Shown here in pieces: positions 1 through 5,798 of a stretch of 6,876 bases of DNA (position 1 is its first letter; each line of letters starts with the position of its first letter). The position numbers were made by a program, and so were the translations under genes. This DNA comes from JANNRW01 sp031401815 (GTDB lineage: Bacteria; Desulfobacterota; Desulfuromonadia; Geobacterales; DSM-12255): the NCBI GenBank assembly GCA_031401815.1, contig JANNRW010000295.1:1-6876 (forward strand). Direction: 5' to 3'. The notes under the pieces were generated by a model. It was not told the DNA's origin. It saw only the letters and a program-made list of their open reading frames with translations, and did not search any database.

Positions 1-140
1 ATGAAGTAACGATGCTACAGGTTGTACAGAGCGCCGGGTGAGAATCCTGCCGTGGGTGGGGGAATGCTCTTGAAAATTGGGTGGGGGAATGCTTCTGAAA
101 AATCAGGTCAAAAAGTGGGGGAATGGTCTTGAAAAATCAC
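1..140. mobile_element. Probable terminal remnant of an insertion sequence (IS21-like suspected)
   Basis: No coding sequence can be recognised in the first 120 bases. Three near-identical short direct repeats (56-135) stop exactly where readable Fic-family protein sequence starts (about 137-142). Multiple short repeats inside the termini, with outer ends reading CA, are known for IS21-family elements, and here 'TCA' or 'TCACA' lies at the junction (137-141). The element's transposase would lie to the left of the window. The IS assignment is inference: no transposase and no second end are visible. Confidence 0.35.
56..135 (+). repeat. Three tandem copies of a 21-base unit
   Basis: The unit reads roughly GTGGGGGAATGCTCTTGAAAA (one base per position varies), given here only as its core GGGGGAATG followed by a CT-rich stretch and TGAAAA. 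Copies lie at 56-76, 81-101 and 115-135, so the start-to-start spacing is 25 and then 34 bases. Copy 2 has TTC for CTC-like bases and copy 3 has GGTC. The irregular spacing argues against slippage-type microsatellite DNA and fits repeated protein-binding sites, such as transposase sites at an IS end. Confidence 0.85.
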
Positions 141-539
141 ATCGATGTACCTAAAAAGTCCTATGTCGAAGGGATACTGGGTGTTTATGAGCTTAATCGC
201 ATTGAGCTATTGCGCGACGTCTTTGTCTGGGGATACGAACGGTCTGTCAAACGCTACCTGAGTACCCGGGAAGAGTTGGGCGAGCCTGACCCATTTCGAA
301 TGAAGTACCGTTTGTTGCTAACGGAGATAATACGTGAGGTAGTCCTCAATGTTGGAGGACAAGCCAAGGATGTTGTCACAACCTGGGCCGCAGAAAACCT
401 TCCGGAGGATGACCAGCAACGTTTCATCAATCTGGTACATGCCGAGCTGAAAGGCTTGCACGAGGGTAACATTGCCAGGTTTCGCCTGCGACCGGCGGAA
501 TTTGAGGTGTGGCAGGGGAGTGAATCGCATGTCCGCTAA
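123..539 (+). pseudogene. Fic-family protein, C-terminal fragment (truncated 5' end)
   Basis: The open frame is 138 codons. From about residue 6 onward it reads like the region after the catalytic core of long Fic/DOC-family proteins: a segment with GVYELNR (residues 20-26), LLRDVFVWGYERS (29-41), then PDPFR, and near the end GLHEGN followed by RFRLRP. The Fic catalytic motif HPFxxGNGR, which would lie upstream, is absent, so this is only the tail of a Fic protein of AMP-transferase type. The first five residues (MVLKN) come from the third tandem repeat, and the GGGGGA before the ATG at 123 directly abuts it, so no working start is apparent. The 3' end overlaps the hsdR-like start at 529, as expected for a fic gene inside a type I restriction operon. 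Recognition is from memory of the family. Confidence 0.7.
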
Positions 540-588
540 AGAAGCAAAAGCCCGCATAAAGATAAACAAACGTGGCACCAGGAAGTGA
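529..588 (+). pseudogene. Type I restriction enzyme R subunit (hsdR-like), N-terminal stub
   Basis: The ATG at 529 overlaps the Fic stop codon (537-539) by 11 bases in another frame. The 19-residue reading starts MSAKEAKARIKINK and then turns into RGTRK and a TGA at 586-588. The first 14 residues match the usual start of one family of type I restriction R subunits (DEAD-box translocase/endonuclease, normally around 1000 residues), where this stretch leads into a 'LLEEAGW'-like segment. That continuation is missing, which places the breakpoint at about base 570. The gene is non-functional. Short length makes the identification a judgement, strengthened by the overlapping Fic tail. Confidence 0.55.
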
Positions 589-600
589 GGAAGCTGCCAC
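565..600 (-). terminator. Possible terminator of the AOR-family gene
   Basis: Read on the minus strand, GTGGCA (600-595) can pair with TGCCAC (577-572) across a 17-base loop and is followed by GTTTGTTT. It lies 22 bases past the AOR stop codon. The stem is short, the loop long and the T-run interrupted, so it would be a weak terminator at best. Confidence 0.3.
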
Positions 601-621
601 CTTGGGAGCCACTGCCTCTAC

Positions 622-2802
622 TTAAACCGAAATCTGTAGTCCGCTGAGACGCTCCCGTGTTGCTCCCCCCAGAAAATCCCACAAACCGAGCTCTTTCAGG
701 GTGCCCACCCGGGGAATGCCGCTGCTGTTCCAGCCCCGTTCTGCATAATAAACCCCTATAAGGCGACGGAGTTCACTCTTGCGGTTGTCCATGAGGAGCT
801 GCCGCTTTTCGGCTGTGGCGAGACCGGCAATGCTCTTGCCGGTGATCCGCTCAACCTCGGCATCATGGTACTCACCCTCCTGTTCATAGAGGCTGTCCTC
901 TGTCGGGCCGATGGCTCGTTCAGGGATCCAGTCGTAATTTACCGTCTCCCGGCCAAATTTCATGACGTTCATTACCCGCTGAAGGTTGATGTCCCGGTCG
1001 GTCTGGGCAAAGATCTGCTCCCAGTTCAGGTCGGTGCCGAGCATGCCGTTGTAGAAATCGGCATAGATATCCTGGGAGGCCGGGTTGATATAGACATCCT
1101 CCCCAACCCGCCTGGCCGATTCGGGATTAAAGACATCTACCCAGGGGAGCTTGCAGACCCCCAGGTTGTCATTACCCAGTCGTACGCGGGGATAGGTCAT
1201 CAGCGCTCGGGCCTTATCCTGAAATGTGGGGAAGGCGCCGAGCAGATCAGCCTTGATAAGCCATGCAGCTGCATGGTGGGCACCAATATCGCTGGCAGCC
1301 GCATAGGAGCCCTGCATGGAGAGGGAGCGGTGGGTGCGATAGAAAGAGAAGGGGAGCCCCTTGGTCTGCATGGCAAAGAGCGCCAGATCCTCGCGCGGGT
1401 TGATTCCGGTCCGTTCCTGATAACGTGTGGCAACCCACCCGGCTGTCTGATTCATCCCCATACCGGCAGTTCTTGCCATGTCACTTTCGCCATGTGCCAG
1501 GCGGTGAATGAAGGCCAGAGCAGCAGCTTCGTCTCCCCAGGTCAGCTCCAGTCCATCGCCATCCTCCCTTGTCAGGTACCCCCTCTGGAAGCACTCCATG
1601 ATAAACGCCATGATGGTGGCAGTCGAGATGGTGTCAAAGGCATAGTTGTCACAGTGCCAGTTGGCTTCCAGAATAAACTCGGCACTCCAGATCCCGAGGT
1701 TTGAACCGAAACCGGCAGCAGTTTCATACTCCGGACCATCCACCCAGACCTTCTCCCCCTGGTGGCTGCCGGAGACGAGCGTCACCCACCCCCCCTTGGT
1801 GCACTGGAGGTTGCAGCCGGGGAAGCAGCCATCCATCCCCCGGTGTTCGAAAAGATGCTCTGCATAATGTTTGCCGCAGATCAGATGCGCGCGCGGGTCT
1901 GACCCCTGCTGGAAATTGTGTACCGGTAGCGACTGATACTCAAGCTTGCTCATGAAAGTGATCAGCCCTGCGCTCCCTTTACGAGCCATCTTCAGCTGGA
2001 TGGGGTCGATCTCCTTGACAATCGCATGGAGGCGTCGGCCTGCATCCCTGACCTTTTCCCAGTCAGCCGCTCCGTAAGGGTTATCGCCATGGGGATATTC
2101 CGCCAGTACAACAATGGCAAGAAGGTTTTTCCTCCGCATGACAGAGCCGATACCGGTGCGACCGGCCTGTTTGGTTCGCCAGAGCCCTTTGCCACCCTCT
2201 CTGGCCGGCTTGGTCACATCAAAATAATGACTGTTTATACAGCCGTAGTTGGTATGGATTGCGCCGGTGCCGGTTGACATGAAAGCGATGTTTCTCCGCT
2301 CATAGCCCGCTGCCGTAAAGCGCTCGGCAATATGGCGCTCAAGGTCAAATGCCTCATCATCATGGGGTGCTGCTACAATGGAAATCTCGTTGGTAAAGCC
2401 GTTGATGATGATCATGGTCTCCTGGTCGGCCTTCCCTGTCACCTGCAAGGCATCAAAACCTGCGTATTTGAGAAACGCGCCGAAATAGCCGCCAAAATTG
2501 GAGACTCCGGGAATGCCGGTCAGGGGGGAGAGGGCTATTGCCATTGCCTTGGCTGTGCCGGGAAACTGGGGGATTCCGCCCAAAGGCCCGTTGGCAAGGA
2601 TCAGCGGGTTTGCCGGATCGGCAGGAAGCGTATCAGGGGTAATGGCGCGGTGGAGCAGGTAAAGCCCCAGACTGCGCCCCCCTGTGAAATAATCCCTTAC
2701 CCTGGGGTCAAGGGGTGGCAGAGTAATGGCACTGTTTTCCAGATCGATGGCGAGAATGCGGTTGGTGTAACCACGAGAGATGGTCGTTTTTGCATAGTTC
2801 AT
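622..2802 (-). CDS. Aldehyde:ferredoxin oxidoreductase family protein (tungsto/molybdopterin, 4Fe-4S)
   Basis: Complete 726-residue member of the AOR family: cytoplasmic enzymes that carry a bis-pterin tungsten (or molybdenum) site and one [4Fe-4S] cluster and oxidise aldehydes to acids, or run the reverse, with ferredoxin as partner. The N-terminal pterin-binding domain has GGRSLGLYLL (41-50), the NGPLGG segment (71-76) and AGRTGIGSVMRRKNL (213-227). Cluster ligands are C326, C330 and C334 (C-x3-C-x3-C) plus C550. The two pterin-contact motifs appear as D385-x-x-A-F-D390 and D545-x-x-G-V-C550, close to the DxxGL(D/C) pattern of the Pyrococcus enzyme. At 726 residues it is longer than the usual 600-650. 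The stretch around 480-515, where many members read GMExPxYDPR, is diverged (GLPFSFYRTHRSL), so the substrate cannot be inferred. The start is supported by AAGGA-type bases at 2811-2816, about 8 bases upstream of the ATG. It is monocistronic: no ferredoxin, MoaD-like or pterin-maturation gene lies beside it. Confidence 0.93.
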   Translation of the reverse strand: MNYAKTTISRGYTNRILAIDLENSAITLPPLDPRVRDYFTGGRSLGLYLLHRAITPDTLPADPANPLILANGPLGGIPQFPGTAKAMAIALSPLTGIPGVSNFGGYFGAFLKYAGFDALQVTGKADQETMIIINGFTNEISIVAAPHDDEAFDLERHIAERFTAAGYERRNIAFMSTGTGAIHTNYGCINSHYFDVTKPAREGGKGLWRTKQAGRTGIGSVMRRKNLLAIVVLAEYPHGDNPYGAADWEKVRDAGRRLHAIVKEIDPIQLKMARKGSAGLITFMSKLEYQSLPVHNFQQGSDPRAHLICGKHYAEHLFEHRGMDGCFPGCNLQCTKGGWVTLVSGSHQGEKVWVDGPEYETAAGFGSNLGIWSAEFILEANWHCDNYAFDTISTATIMAFIMECFQRGYLTREDGDGLELTWGDEAAALAFIHRLAHGESDMARTAGMGMNQTAGWVATRYQERTGINPREDLALFAMQTKGLPFSFYRTHRSLSMQGSYAAASDIGAHHAAAWLIKADLLGAFPTFQDKARALMTYPRVRLGNDNLGVCKLPWVDVFNPESARRVGEDVYINPASQDIYADFYNGMLGTDLNWEQIFAQTDRDINLQRVMNVMKFGRETVNYDWIPERAIGPTEDSLYEQEGEYHDAEVERITGKSIAGLATAEKRQLLMDNRKSELRRLIGVYYAERGWNSSGIPRVGTLKELGLWDFLGGATRERLSGLQISV

Positions 2803-2850
2803 TTATTGATTCCTTTACTGAAAGCCCCATTTAAATACACAAAACGCGAC

Positions 2851-2880
2851 AATATACCTGAAAATCTTCGTTTATGTCAA
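2851..2880 (-). promoter_or_regulatory. Sigma70-type promoter of the AOR-family gene
   Basis: On the minus strand a perfect -35 TTGACA (2880-2875) is followed after 18 bases by TATATT (2856-2851), a 5/6 match to the -10 consensus. The start codon lies about 48 bases downstream, leaving room for a leader of about 40 bases that includes the ribosome site at 2811-2816. It is back-to-back with the mutT promoter. Confidence 0.75.
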
Positions 2881-2903
2881 GGTATCGGTACTACGCGCCC
2901 GTC

Positions 2904-2959
2904 TTCTGATAACCGTTGACTACATTCTGAATCCGCTATAATGTGAGCACACTTTTATG
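2904..2959 (+). repeat. 56-bp promoter/start repeat, copy 1 (upstream of mutT)
   Basis: Aligns without gaps to 6821-6876 with 49 of 56 bases identical by hand count. It covers a -35, a -10 and an ATG, so promoter and start region have been copied as a block. Differences are scattered single bases. Confidence 0.85.
2916..2942 (+). promoter_or_regulatory. mutT: Probable promoter of the mutT-like gene
   Basis: TTGACT (2916-2921) and a perfect TATAAT (2937-2942) are separated by only 15 bases, shorter than the optimal 17. Transcription would start near 2949, giving a leader of less than about 20 bases and no Shine-Dalgarno sequence. The same arrangement recurs at 6833-6859. Confidence 0.6.
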
Positions 2960-2965
2960 CTATTC

Positions 2966-3394
2966 ATGAAAAATCATATTCACGTAACTTGTGCCATTAT
3001 TGAGCGTGACGGACTGATCCTCGCTGCACAGCGGAGCGCCACCATGAGCCTGCCGCTCAAGTGGGAGTTTCCCGGCGGCAAGATCAATCAGGGTGAATCG
3101 CCGGAAGAGTGCCTGCGGCGCGAACTTGTCGAAGAGCTGGGCATTGCAGTTGCCGTAGGCAAGAGCCTCCCTGCCAGCACCCATCATTACCCGCTCTTTT
3201 CGGTTACGCTCTATCCATACCTCTGTACGATCGAAGCCGGAGAGATCGTCCTCCACGAGCATGCGGCCATCGCCTGGCTGCCGCCGGATGAACTGAAGAC
3301 CCTCGATTGGGCAGAGGCGGATCTGCCGGTGATTGAGGAGTTTCTTGCCTTTGCGGAAGTGAGGATACGGGGAGTGTCCCGGATTTCCTCATGA
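2966..3394 (+). CDS. mutT: MutT-like Nudix hydrolase ((deoxy)nucleoside triphosphate pyrophosphohydrolase)
   Basis: The Nudix box G-x5-E-x7-R-E-L-x-E-E-x-G-I is complete: GGKINQGE leading to RRELVEELGI, residues 38-60 from the chosen start. It is preceded by the WEFPGGK signature of MutT proteins that hydrolyse oxidised nucleotides such as 8-oxo-dGTP to the monophosphate and so prevent A:T to C:G mutation. The family usually starts MK-x(2-4)-V-x(2)-AII, which favours the ATG at 2966; an ATG at 2957 would add MLF. Neither has a Shine-Dalgarno sequence, so the choice is uncertain by three codons. The protein is 142 residues against about 130 for E. coli MutT. The last 13 codons (3353-3391) fall inside a REP-like repeat, so the C-terminal tail (AEVRIRGVSRISS) is probably not ancestral. 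It stands alone, divergent from the AOR gene. Confidence 0.9.
   Translation: MKNHIHVTCAIIERDGLILAAQRSATMSLPLKWEFPGGKINQGESPEECLRRELVEELGIAVAVGKSLPASTHHYPLFSVTLYPYLCTIEAGEIVLHEHAAIAWLPPDELKTLDWAEADLPVIEEFLAFAEVRIRGVSRISS
3352..3392 (+). repeat. REP-like hairpin repeat, copy R1
   Basis: The 26 bases 3352-3377 are identical to 6736-6761. The repeat folds: TGAGGA (3360-3365) pairs with TCCTCA (3386-3391) around an inner stem GGGA (3370-3373) with TCCC (3377-3380). It overlaps the end of the mutT-like gene and may also serve as its 3' mRNA hairpin. Such short palindromic elements resemble REP sequences mobilised by REP-associated (IS200-like) tyrosine transposases; none is in the window. Confidence 0.7.
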
Positions 3395-3413
3395 CACAGA
3401 TCAATGCAATATC

Positions 3414-3442
3414 GTGACGAATGATATCGTTTGATGTAGTAT
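3414..3442 (+). promoter_or_regulatory. Weak candidate promoter for the ATPase/DUF4276 operon
   Basis: GTGACG (3414-3419) and TAGTAT (3437-3442), 17 bases apart, each match the sigma70 consensus at 4 of 6 positions. A direct repeat ATATCGT occurs at 3409-3415 and 3424-3430, overlapping and inside this site, and could be an operator. The 159-base gap 3395-3553 holds no better promoter and no gene. Confidence 0.25.
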
Positions 3443-3543
3443 GTTCCCCGGCCTCTTGTAGGCGATAAATACCCCTCAATAAATACAAAAACGAATGAAT
3501 CGCATGAAGCTTTACAGCATTAAGTGTGCGGCATTCACAAGGC

Positions 3544-3549
3544 AGGAGG
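3544..3549 (+). promoter_or_regulatory. Shine-Dalgarno site that fixes the ATPase start
   Basis: A perfect AGGAGG lies four bases before the ATG at 3554. An in-frame GTG at 3524 would lie upstream of it without any ribosome site, so 3554 is preferred. Confidence 0.85.
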
Positions 3550-3553
3550 AAGT

Positions 3554-4654
3554 ATGAGCACTCCGGAGCGGCGTCCGTTGGAGAGGATTACCTTGGCGGG
3601 ATATAAATCTATCCGGGAACTGAAAAGTTTTGACCTGGAGCGCGGACTCAATGTACTGATCGGCGCCAACGGTTCGGGCAAGACCAATTTCATCCGCTTT
3701 TTCGAGCTTCTCGGCCACATGATGGACCCGAATAAAGGGCTGCAGAACTACGTCAGCGGACGCGGTCGGGCAGATGCCTTCCTGTTTCGCGGCATGAAGG
3801 TTACGCCGGAGTTCACGGCCCATCTCAAGTTCGGACTGAATGAATACGCTTTTGCTCTAAGAGCGGCAGATGACCGTTCGCTATTTTTTGCTCAGGAGTC
3901 GGCTCCTTTTGACGGACCGAACTATGGCAAGATCACGAACGATCAGGGGCGCGGACATCTGGAGAGCGCCCTGGTCAGGAAAACCGGCTTGAGCGCCAGC
4001 GAAAAGTGGGTGGTAGAGGCAATCCGCGACTGGCGGGTTTACCATTTCCACGACACTTCGCCTTCGGCGCCGGTCATGGGCTTGTGCAACATTCCAGACA
4101 ACGATGTATTGCACGGCAACGCGGCGAACCTGGCGGCATTCCTGATGCGCATGGAAAGCAGCCATCCCGGACACTTTGCGCGTATCGTCGAGACCGTGCG
4201 GCAGGTTGCCCCCTTTTTCGGCTCGTTTGTGCTGAAGGAAGTAGCGGCAGGGCAGACGCAGCTGCTCTGGAAAGACCGCTATTCCGATCTGCTCTATTAC
4301 CCTCACCAGCTCTCCGACGGCACCTTGCGCTACATCTGTCTCGCTGCCGTGCTGTTGCAGTCGAACCCCGCCTCCACGCTCATCATCGATGAACCGGAAC
4401 TGGGGCTGCACCCCTTCGCCATCAAGCTGCTCGCCAGCCTGCTCCATGAGGCGTCACAGCGTGCCCAGCTGATCGTTTCCACCCAGTCTTCCCTTCTGCT
4501 GGACGAACTGACTCCGGAGCAGGTGATCGTTGTGAATCAGTCGGACGGCGAAACGGTGCTGGAGCGGCAGGACCCGGACAAGCTTACCGAATGGCTGCAG
4601 GAATACACGCTGGGGCAGCTGTGGGAGAAGAACGAGCTGGGAGGGCAGCCTTGA
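3554..4654 (+). CDS. AAA/ABC-type (RecF/AAA_21-like) ATPase, partner of a DUF4276 protein
   Basis: 366-residue soluble ATPase of the SMC/ABC-like class found in OLD-, RloA- and AbiL-type defence proteins. In order: an N-terminal 'ITLAGYKSIRELKSF' strand (12-26), Walker A GANGSGKT (37-44), the ABC signature LSDGT (253-257), Walker B TLIIDEPELGLHP (275-287), and the switch region VSTQSS (308-313), where Q311 sits at the position that is His in many relatives. There is no long coiled coil: the middle (about 60-250) is a compact insert. The C-terminus LGQLWEKNELGG (353-364) is, from memory, typical of ATPases paired with DUF4276. The stop codon TGA overlaps the ATG of the next gene by one base, so the two are translationally coupled and probably act as a complex. 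It likely hydrolyses ATP to control the partner's activity, but target and trigger cannot be read from sequence. Confidence 0.9.
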   Translation: MSTPERRPLERITLAGYKSIRELKSFDLERGLNVLIGANGSGKTNFIRFFELLGHMMDPNKGLQNYVSGRGRADAFLFRGMKVTPEFTAHLKFGLNEYAFALRAADDRSLFFAQESAPFDGPNYGKITNDQGRGHLESALVRKTGLSASEKWVVEAIRDWRVYHFHDTSPSAPVMGLCNIPDNDVLHGNAANLAAFLMRMESSHPGHFARIVETVRQVAPFFGSFVLKEVAAGQTQLLWKDRYSDLLYYPHQLSDGTLRYICLAAVLLQSNPASTLIIDEPELGLHPFAIKLLASLLHEASQRAQLIVSTQSSLLLDELTPEQVIVVNQSDGETVLERQDPDKLTEWLQEYTLGQLWEKNELGGQP

Positions 4655-5337
4655 TGGGTTGGCTGCGGCTCTATATCACCACCGAAGGGCAGGCGGAGCG
4701 GAAGTTTGCCGACGACGTACTGCGGCCGCATCTGGCCAAGTTCTCCATCGACGTGAAAACCCGGGTGGTGCTGACCAACCGAAAGCTGGGCAAGCGGGGG
4801 GGCATTCTGGATTTCGACAAGATCCATGGAGATCTGCAGCGGCTCATGCGGGAGGATCAAGAGCCGGAGGCCCGTTTTACGACCATGGTGGATCTCTATG
4901 CCCTGCCGTCCGAGTTCCCCGGCTGGGCGGAGGCGCGGGGGAGAACGGAGCCGAAGGAGCGCGTTGCCGCGCTGGAAGCAGCGTTTCAGTTGAATCTGGG
5001 CGACAGCCGTTTTCTGCCGTACATACAGCTGCATGAGTTCGAGGCGCTGCTCTACTGCGATCTGTCCAAGTTGCAGCAGAGGATTGCCGATTCGGAAAGG
5101 GCTTTTGCCGCTCTGTCCAAAGAGGTGCGGGGGATGGAGCCGGAAGAGATCGATGAAGGTGCGACAACCGCCCCGAGCAAGCGGATCATCAATCACGTGC
5201 CGATCTACGACCGGCTCAAGGTGCGCGTCGGCGCCCCTGCGGCGGCAGCAATCGGTCTGCCCCAGCTGCGGGCCAAGTGCCCGCATTTCGATGAGTGGGT
5301 GGGGCGGCTGGAGAGGTTGGGCGTTGAGGTATTGTAG
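4654..5337 (+). CDS. DUF4276 family protein (putative TOPRIM-like effector)
   Basis: 227 residues, starting at the ATG in TGATG with GGGAGGG (4639-4645) eight bases upstream; an in-frame ATG at 4591 lies inside the ATPase gene and is rejected. Family hallmarks: the N-terminal strand followed by TEGQAE (E11, E15), TTMVDLYALP-x-x-FPGW (77-91), LPYIQLHEFEALLY (121-134) and APSKRI (173-178), ending with a segment CPHFDEWVGRLE (209-220). The early EG-x-x-E and the later D80 resemble the acidic positions of TOPRIM-like nucleases such as RloB-type proteins, with Y82 where a second Asp might be expected. Function is not established for this family to my knowledge; nuclease activity is inference. Its pairing with the upstream ATPase resembles two-component ATPase/TOPRIM anti-phage modules. 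A strong terminator follows 39 bases later, so the operon is exactly these two genes. Confidence 0.87.
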   Translation: MGWLRLYITTEGQAERKFADDVLRPHLAKFSIDVKTRVVLTNRKLGKRGGILDFDKIHGDLQRLMREDQEPEARFTTMVDLYALPSEFPGWAEARGRTEPKERVAALEAAFQLNLGDSRFLPYIQLHEFEALLYCDLSKLQQRIADSERAFAALSKEVRGMEPEEIDEGATTAPSKRIINHVPIYDRLKVRVGAPAAAAIGLPQLRAKCPHFDEWVGRLERLGVEVL

Positions 5338-5375
5338 GACAGATAGAATGTATTAATTTAGATTGATAACTACAG

Positions 5376-5414
5376 AGCCGCACCGCCGGGAATGACCGGA
5401 GGCGCGGCTTTTTT
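5376..5414 (+). terminator. Intrinsic terminator of the ATPase/DUF4276 operon
   Basis: AGCCGC (5376-5381) pairs with GCGGCT (5404-5409). The stem continues inward with CC:GG and CCGG:CCGG, separated by single mismatches, to a GAATGA loop, and six T's follow (5409-5414). It lies 39 bases after the DUF4276 stop. Confidence 0.92.
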
Positions 5415-5442
5415 GTTTAACAAGGATCTGTTCTGCCTTAAA

Positions 5443-5547
5443 GACCCATTCCAGTCGGGCAACGGCATTTCGGGAATTGGGTCAGTTGCTGGCGTTGGGG
5501 GTATTGCAGAGGGTTGGGCAGGGGCGAGCGGCGAGGTATGAGTTGGT
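5443..5547 (+). repeat. 105-bp direct repeat, copy 1
   Basis: Aligns to 5799-5903 over exactly 105 bases without a gap and with 22 mismatches by hand count (about 79% identical). The best conserved blocks are TTTCGGGA near the first third, GGGGTATTGCAG in the middle and GAGGTATGAGTTGGT at the right end. AAGGATC also occurs shortly before each copy (5423-5429 and 5789-5795), so the ancestral unit was slightly longer. No open frame is maintained in both copies. Confidence 0.85.
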
Positions 5548-5561
5548 GATTGGTTAGATGA

Positions 5562-5747
5562 TTATCGAGCAGAGTCGGAACGAGGATCAGGTGTAAGATC
5601 TTGGTTTTGCAGCTGCGTCAACTCCTTAGCTGTCATCTTGATCCCTTCAACCGCTGACGAAGAAAGAACCGAACGTAACAGCGCCCGCCGCCGCTTTTCG
5701 GGATCAAGCAGGAATTTGTTGGTTTGGCTGAGTGATTGCTGTTTCAT
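5562..5747 (-). CDS. Small hypothetical protein with Fic-inhibitor-like motif
   Basis: 61 residues from the ATG at 5747. An upstream in-frame ATG at 5798 would add 17 residues, but these look less protein-like and start at the edge of the second direct repeat. No signal peptide or membrane segment. The sequence is Lys/Arg/Ser-rich: SLSQTNKFLLDPEKRR near the start, then SSSAVEGI (about 30-37), which fits the [S/T]xxxE[G/N] inhibitory-helix motif of Fic antitoxins (VbhA class), and a likely disordered tail after residue 50. No Fic toxin lies beside it and no Shine-Dalgarno sequence is visible, so it may be an orphan antitoxin, a remnant or not expressed. The family is vaguely familiar as small proteins of the 'TNPYLRDP...SSAxEG' style, but I cannot name it. 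It sits precisely between the two 105-bp repeats. Confidence 0.5.
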   Translation of the reverse strand: MKQQSLSQTNKFLLDPEKRRRALLRSVLSSSAVEGIKMTAKELTQLQNQDLTPDPRSDSAR

Positions 5748-5798
5748 ACTGATATTTATACATGATTTCGCTGAGAATGTACACCGATAAGGATCCAA

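Noticed and set aside
865..1704. 279-codon plus-strand open frame antisense to the AOR-family gene
   Set aside because: It lies wholly inside a convincing minus-strand gene, has no recognisable protein features and arises from GC-biased third positions.
2332..2919. 195-codon plus-strand open frame over the start of the AOR-family gene
   Set aside because: It overlaps the N-terminal domain and promoter of the AOR gene, shows no family features and no ribosome site.
3881..4447. 188-codon minus-strand open frame inside the ATPase gene
   Set aside because: Fully covered by the ATPase, with no domain features.
4591..4653. Upstream in-frame ATG extending the DUF4276 protein by 21 residues
   Set aside because: It lies inside the ATPase gene without a ribosome site, whereas the ATG at 4654 has GGGAGGG upstream and matches the family's N-terminus.
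4537..5286. 249-codon minus-strand open frame opposite the ATPase/DUF4276 genes
   Set aside because: It spans the junction of two well supported genes on the other strand and has low-complexity Arg/Gln/Pro-rich content typical of a shadow frame.
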